Assembly: GCA_946545035.1 (NCBI GenBank)
Contig: CAMNND010000038.1
Coordinates: 1 to 9,213, forward strand
Length of the DNA: 9,213 nucleotides
Origin: an uncultured Clostridium sp.
Lineage (GTDB): Bacteria; Bacillota; Clostridia; TANB77; CAG-508
Reading direction: 5' to 3'
The notes beneath the pieces are model-generated. The model did not search any database. It had not been told where the DNA came from and saw nothing but the letters and a program-made list of their open reading frames with translations. Shown here piece by piece: positions 7,104-9,213 of this stretch. Position 1 is the first letter of the stretch. Every line of letters begins with the position of its first letter. The position numbers were made by a program, and so were the translations under genes.

Positions 7104-8009
7104 TTATATAATACTATTTACAAAATCTGCTGAGTTAAATTTTTGCATGTCATCGATTTGCTCGCCTACCCCCACAAATTTTATTGGCATACTATTTTCA
7201 GATACAATTCCAAGTACTGCACCACCTTTTGATGTTCCATCTAACTTAGTTAAAATTAGTCCATTTATATTAACAGCCTCTTTAAATGCTTTAACTTGAA
7301 GAATTGCATTTTGTCCTGTTGTTGCATCTAATACCATCAATGTTTCTTTTGATGCATCCGGTAATTCCTTGTCAATTACTTTGTTTATTTTAATTAATTC
7401 ATCCATTAAATATTTCTTATTATGAAGTCTTCCTGCTGTATCAACAATCACAACATCTGCATTTTCTTCTTTAGCTACCTTTATTGATTCAAAAACTACT
7501 GAAGCAGGATCTGTGTTCTCTTTTCCTTTTATTAATTTGCAGTTAGCTCTATTTGCCCATACTTCAATTTGTTCAACTGCTGCTGCTCTAAAAGTGTCTG
7601 CTGCAGCAATAACAACCTTCTTTCCTTCTTTTTGTAAACTGTTTGCAATCTTACCAATTGATGTTGTTTTCCCAACACCATTTACGCCAACAATTAGCAT
7701 TACTGATGGTTTTGTATCTAGCTTTAAATCTGAGTCTACAGAATCCAATATTTCTTGCATTTGATCACGTAATGCTTGCTTAACATCTTCAACTTCTTCT
7801 ATTTTTTCACTTTTTATTTTATCTCTTAGATTGTCTATAATCTTCATAGATGTTTCCATTCCAACATCAGACATAATTAGTGCTTCTTCAAGCTCTTCTA
7901 ATAAGTCTTCATCCACTTTTCTAAAATTTTTAAATACATTATTTACTTTTTCATTGAATGATTCTTTTGTCTTAGAAAGACCTTGTTTAAGTTTATCAAA
8001 AAATCCCAT
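7104..8009 (-). CDS. ftsY: Signal recognition particle receptor FtsY
   Basis: FtsY is the membrane-associated SRP GTPase that docks with Ffh-bound ribosomes and hands nascent membrane proteins to the Sec translocon, with reciprocal GTP hydrolysis. The 301-aa product has a short amphipathic basic N-terminus (MGFFDKLKQGL), as in Gram-positive FtsY, with no long acidic A domain. A helical N domain runs to about 95, then the NG GTPase: P-loop GVNGVGKTT (108-116), the SRP-specific insertion-box motif DTFRAAA (138-144), DTAGR (190-194) and TKLDG (254-258), closing with GVGEQIDDM. The ATG at 8009 has AGGAG 6 nt upstream (8016-8020). An in-frame GTG at 8042 lies just beside the predicted -10 element and has no SD, so it is rejected. 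This is the first gene of a three-gene unit. Confidence 0.98.
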   Translation of the reverse strand: MGFFDKLKQGLSKTKESFNEKVNNVFKNFRKVDEDLLEELEEALIMSDVGMETSMKIIDNLRDKIKSEKIEEVEDVKQALRDQMQEILDSVDSDLKLDTKPSVMLIVGVNGVGKTTSIGKIANSLQKEGKKVVIAAADTFRAAAVEQIEVWANRANCKLIKGKENTDPASVVFESIKVAKEENADVVIVDTAGRLHNKKYLMDELIKINKVIDKELPDASKETLMVLDATTGQNAILQVKAFKEAVNINGLILTKLDGTSKGGAVLGIVSENSMPIKFVGVGEQIDDMQKFNSADFVNSII

Positions 8010-8046
8010 TTTGCTCTCCTTATTTTCGTGTAATTTCAACACATTT

Positions 8047-8075
8047 AGTATAACCTAATATTGCGTTTTTTTCAA
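8047..8075 (-). promoter_or_regulatory. Predicted sigma-A-type promoter of the ftsY operon
   Basis: On the minus strand TTGAAA (-35, 8070-8075) and TATACT (-10, 8047-8052) are separated by 17 nt, each one mismatch from consensus. The pair lies between the terminator of the preceding lipoprotein gene and the ftsY ribosome binding site, so ftsY begins a new transcription unit. Confidence 0.7.
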
Positions 8076-8084
8076 CAAATAAGC

Positions 8085-8123
8085 AAAAAAAATAAGGCAA
8101 TACCTTCTAATAGGTATTACCTT
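8085..8123 (-). terminator. Rho-independent terminator of the lipoprotein gene at 8135-8662
   Basis: In minus-strand RNA a 12-nt arm (8123-8112) pairs with 8105-8094 with one G-U pair, around a 6-nt loop (8111-8106). An A and then eight U residues (8092-8085) follow. On the plus strand the G-U becomes an A-C mismatch, so the hairpin is built for the minus direction. Confidence 0.9.
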
Positions 8124-8134
8124 AAAAATATGAC

Positions 8135-8662
8135 TTATCTATCTTTTTTTATAAAATAATATGTGTCTCCTGTAGTATAGTTAAATGCCTGTGCATTATT
8201 TTCATCTATGTATATGAATAATAATTTCATATCAAATTGGCTTGTTAATGTGTCTGTTTTATCAATCCCTCCACTAATTAAATATGTTGGATGTAAATGC
8301 ATAGAATATACATTATCCTCTGTTACTTTCCCATTAGAATTTCTTAATAAAACATCTATTCTATCTTGTGTTATTCCTAAATCATCTAGTGCATCTTGTC
8401 CGTGATATACTTTCATTGTTCCTTTGTAATAGTTATCATTTAAATCGTCTGCGCTCTTATACCAATAATATGTATCATCATCTTCAAATACATAATATGA
8501 GCCACCTTCTGATGAACTTTGCCATCCTCCACGTATTTCTGCAAATTCAACATTCTTTTTGTCTTTTTCTTCTTCTTTTTTTAGTCCACATCCAGCAAGA
8601 CATACTGTAAGAGTAATCATTGCAACTATAAAATACAAACTCTTTACTATAAATTTTTTCAT
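8135..8662 (-). CDS. Putative lipoprotein of unknown function
   Basis: The product (175 aa) has a lipoprotein signal: Lys-rich start, hydrophobic core (about 8-23) and lipobox LAGC with Cys at 25. A Lys/Glu linker (27-37) leads to a compact, mostly beta domain rich in aromatic residues: GGWQSSSEGG (45-54), SYYVFEDDDTYYWYKS (55-70), a DNYYKGTMKVYHG strand pair (76-88), then LLFIYIDE and a closing DTYYFIKKDR. The pattern Trp, then YxFxxDxTYYWY, then NYYKGT suggests a small lipocalin-like barrel, as in uncharacterised clostridial lipoproteins, but I cannot assign a family. Start choice is firm: GGAGGG (8669-8674) is 6 nt before the ATG. It has its own promoter and terminator, so it is monocistronic, and diverges from the lipoprotein gene at 8864. 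Confidence 0.9.
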   Translation of the reverse strand: MKKFIVKSLYFIVAMITLTVCLAGCGLKKEEEKDKKNVEFAEIRGGWQSSSEGGSYYVFEDDDTYYWYKSADDLNDNYYKGTMKVYHGQDALDDLGITQDRIDVLLRNSNGKVTEDNVYSMHLHPTYLISGGIDKTDTLTSQFDMKLLFIYIDENNAQAFNYTTGDTYYFIKKDR

Positions 8663-8701
8663 ATTTTTCCCTCCATTTTTCTTAGGTTTTATATCACTTT
8701 T

Positions 8702-8729
8702 ATTATATCATTAAATAAATTATTTACAA
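8702..8729 (-). promoter_or_regulatory. Predicted promoter of the lipoprotein gene at 8135-8662
   Basis: On the minus strand TTGTAA (-35, 8724-8729) is followed by 16 nt and a perfect TATAAT (-10, 8702-8707), preceded by TGA, an extended -10. The -35 is weak (4 of 6), but the extended -10 compensates. It is placed back to back with the plus-strand promoter starting at 8755. Confidence 0.6.
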
Positions 8730-8754
8730 TATAAAATTATATGAGCTAATTGAT

Positions 8755-8783
8755 TTTACAAATTATGTAAATTTTGATATAAT
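8755..8783 (+). promoter_or_regulatory. Strong predicted promoter of the plus-strand lipoprotein gene
   Basis: TTTACA (-35, 8755-8760), a 17-nt spacer and TATAAT (-10, 8778-8783) with an extended TG at 8775-8776 make a near-consensus sigma-A promoter. Transcription should begin near 8790, leaving an untranslated leader of about 74 nt. Confidence 0.75.
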
Positions 8784-8790
8784 GAAATAT

Positions 8791-8863
8791 GGAAAACACG
8801 CATATACTCCGTTTTCAACAAGTAAAATCATCTAGAAAAAAGTATTACTTTAGGAGGTACTCC
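8791..8863 (+). other. 5' leader of the plus-strand lipoprotein gene, with two possible hairpins
   Basis: The leader can form GAAAAC (8792-8797) with GTTTTC (8811-8816) at its extreme 5' end. The SD region holds GGAG (8853-8856), a 3-nt loop and CTCC (8860-8863) directly before the ATG. TACTCC occurs twice, at 8805-8810 and 8858-8863, and each copy can pair with the SD. The stems are short, so a regulatory role is only a possibility. Confidence 0.35.
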
Positions 8864-9213
8864 ATGAAAAGATTCGCAACTTTGTTAATTGCATCCAGTT
8901 TATTTGTATGCACGCTTTCTGGCTGTAGGGAAACATATTCGTATGAGGAAACCCAGCTTGAAGCGACTGTTACGGAATGTACAGAAGGAAATTTCCATCC
9001 TGATGCAGCGTATATGGCAACAGCAAATGCCTACCTTGCGCAGCAGAACTACGGCCTGTATAGCACTTATTTGGCTCTTGCCAACAACAACGGAAAATAT
9101 GACTATAATATAACCGTTACCTTGAATAATGAGAGCTATACTGTCGTTCGGGATGAAAAAGTCGATGTAGGAACAACCATCACCATTACAAAGGTTGATA
9201 CCTATGGCGAAAA
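8864..9213 (+). CDS. Putative lipoprotein, N-terminal part only (runs off the window)
   Basis: The frame stays open for 116 codons to the window edge. The ATG follows an excellent SD (AGGAGGT, 8852-8858). The product starts with Lys-Arg and a hydrophobic core (about 4-18), then the lipobox LSGC with Cys at 21, so it should be lipid-anchored outside the cell. The mature part starts with a polar stretch, then an Ala/Tyr-rich helical stretch (about 45-74, including AAYMATANAYLAQQNYGLYS), then alternating beta strands (NITVTLNNESYTVVRDE, VGTTITITKV). I do not recognise the family. It is the only gene on the plus strand and uses codons such as GCG, CTG, ACG and CGG much more than its neighbours; G+C is about 41% by hand count against roughly 20-35% elsewhere. 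It may be an acquired gene or the edge of an accessory element. Confidence 0.82.
   Translation, partial: MKRFATLLIASSLFVCTLSGCRETYSYEETQLEATVTECTEGNFHPDAAYMATANAYLAQQNYGLYSTYLALANNNGKYDYNITVTLNNESYTVVRDEKVDVGTTITITKVDTYGE

Noticed and set aside
8010..8042. N-terminal extension of FtsY to a GTG at 8042
   Set aside because: The GTG lies next to the predicted -10 element and has no SD. The ATG at 8009 has AGGAG at proper distance and begins with the typical MGFFDKLK of Gram-positive FtsY.
8889..9113. Plus-strand frame of 74 codons overlapping the right-edge lipoprotein gene
   Set aside because: It lies in another frame inside a gene with promoter, SD, signal peptide and lipobox, and has no SD of its own.
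1..9213. CRISPR array, tRNA, rRNA, riboswitch or insertion sequence
   Set aside because: No regularly spaced repeats, cloverleaf with CCA end, known riboswitch core, transposase or terminal inverted repeats could be found by reading both strands.

Overview
The window looks like a chromosomal segment of an AT-rich, endospore-forming Firmicute of the Clostridia type. The signs are roughly 70% A+T, strong purine-rich Shine-Dalgarno (SD) sites, GTG/TTG start usage, a SigH-type sporulation sigma factor, a class A penicillin-binding protein with an Asn/Asp/Thr-rich tail, and several Gram-positive lipoproteins. No rRNA, tRNA, CRISPR array, insertion sequence or integrase is visible. I cannot name a species from the sequence.

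Layout, left to right. Positions 1-43 hold a terminator-like hairpin. Six genes then lie on the minus strand in three or four transcription units. (1) A class A penicillin-binding protein (51-2606) has its own promoter. (2) sigH (2734-3384) is a stand-alone unit, with a sigma-A-like promoter at 3433-3462 and a terminator overlapping its stop codon. (3) An operon reads ftsY (7104-8009), a UPF0182 membrane protein (4157-7084), then a lipoprotein (3566-4141), with gaps of 19 and 15 nt. It runs from a promoter at 8047-8075 to a terminator at 3539-3561. (4) A second lipoprotein (8135-8662) is monocistronic, with its own promoter and a strong terminator. At the right edge a gene on the plus strand (8864 to beyond 9213) encodes a third lipoprotein. 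It diverges from the second lipoprotein, has a near-consensus promoter, and is visibly richer in G+C (about 41% by hand count) than the rest.

How the genes fit together. Most products act at the cell envelope. The PBP polymerises and cross-links peptidoglycan, FtsY brings ribosome-SRP complexes to the membrane, and the UPF0182 protein is a seven-helix membrane protein with a very large outer domain of unknown function. The three lipoproteins are exported and membrane-anchored. SigH would drive early sporulation and stationary-phase genes. The ftsY-UPF0182-lipoprotein unit and the composition and strand change at the right edge are the two places most worth following up. Most of the window is ordinary core genome, and I see no clear-cut novel system in it. 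No gene-free stretch exceeds 300 bases; the longest is the divergent intergenic region 8663-8863.
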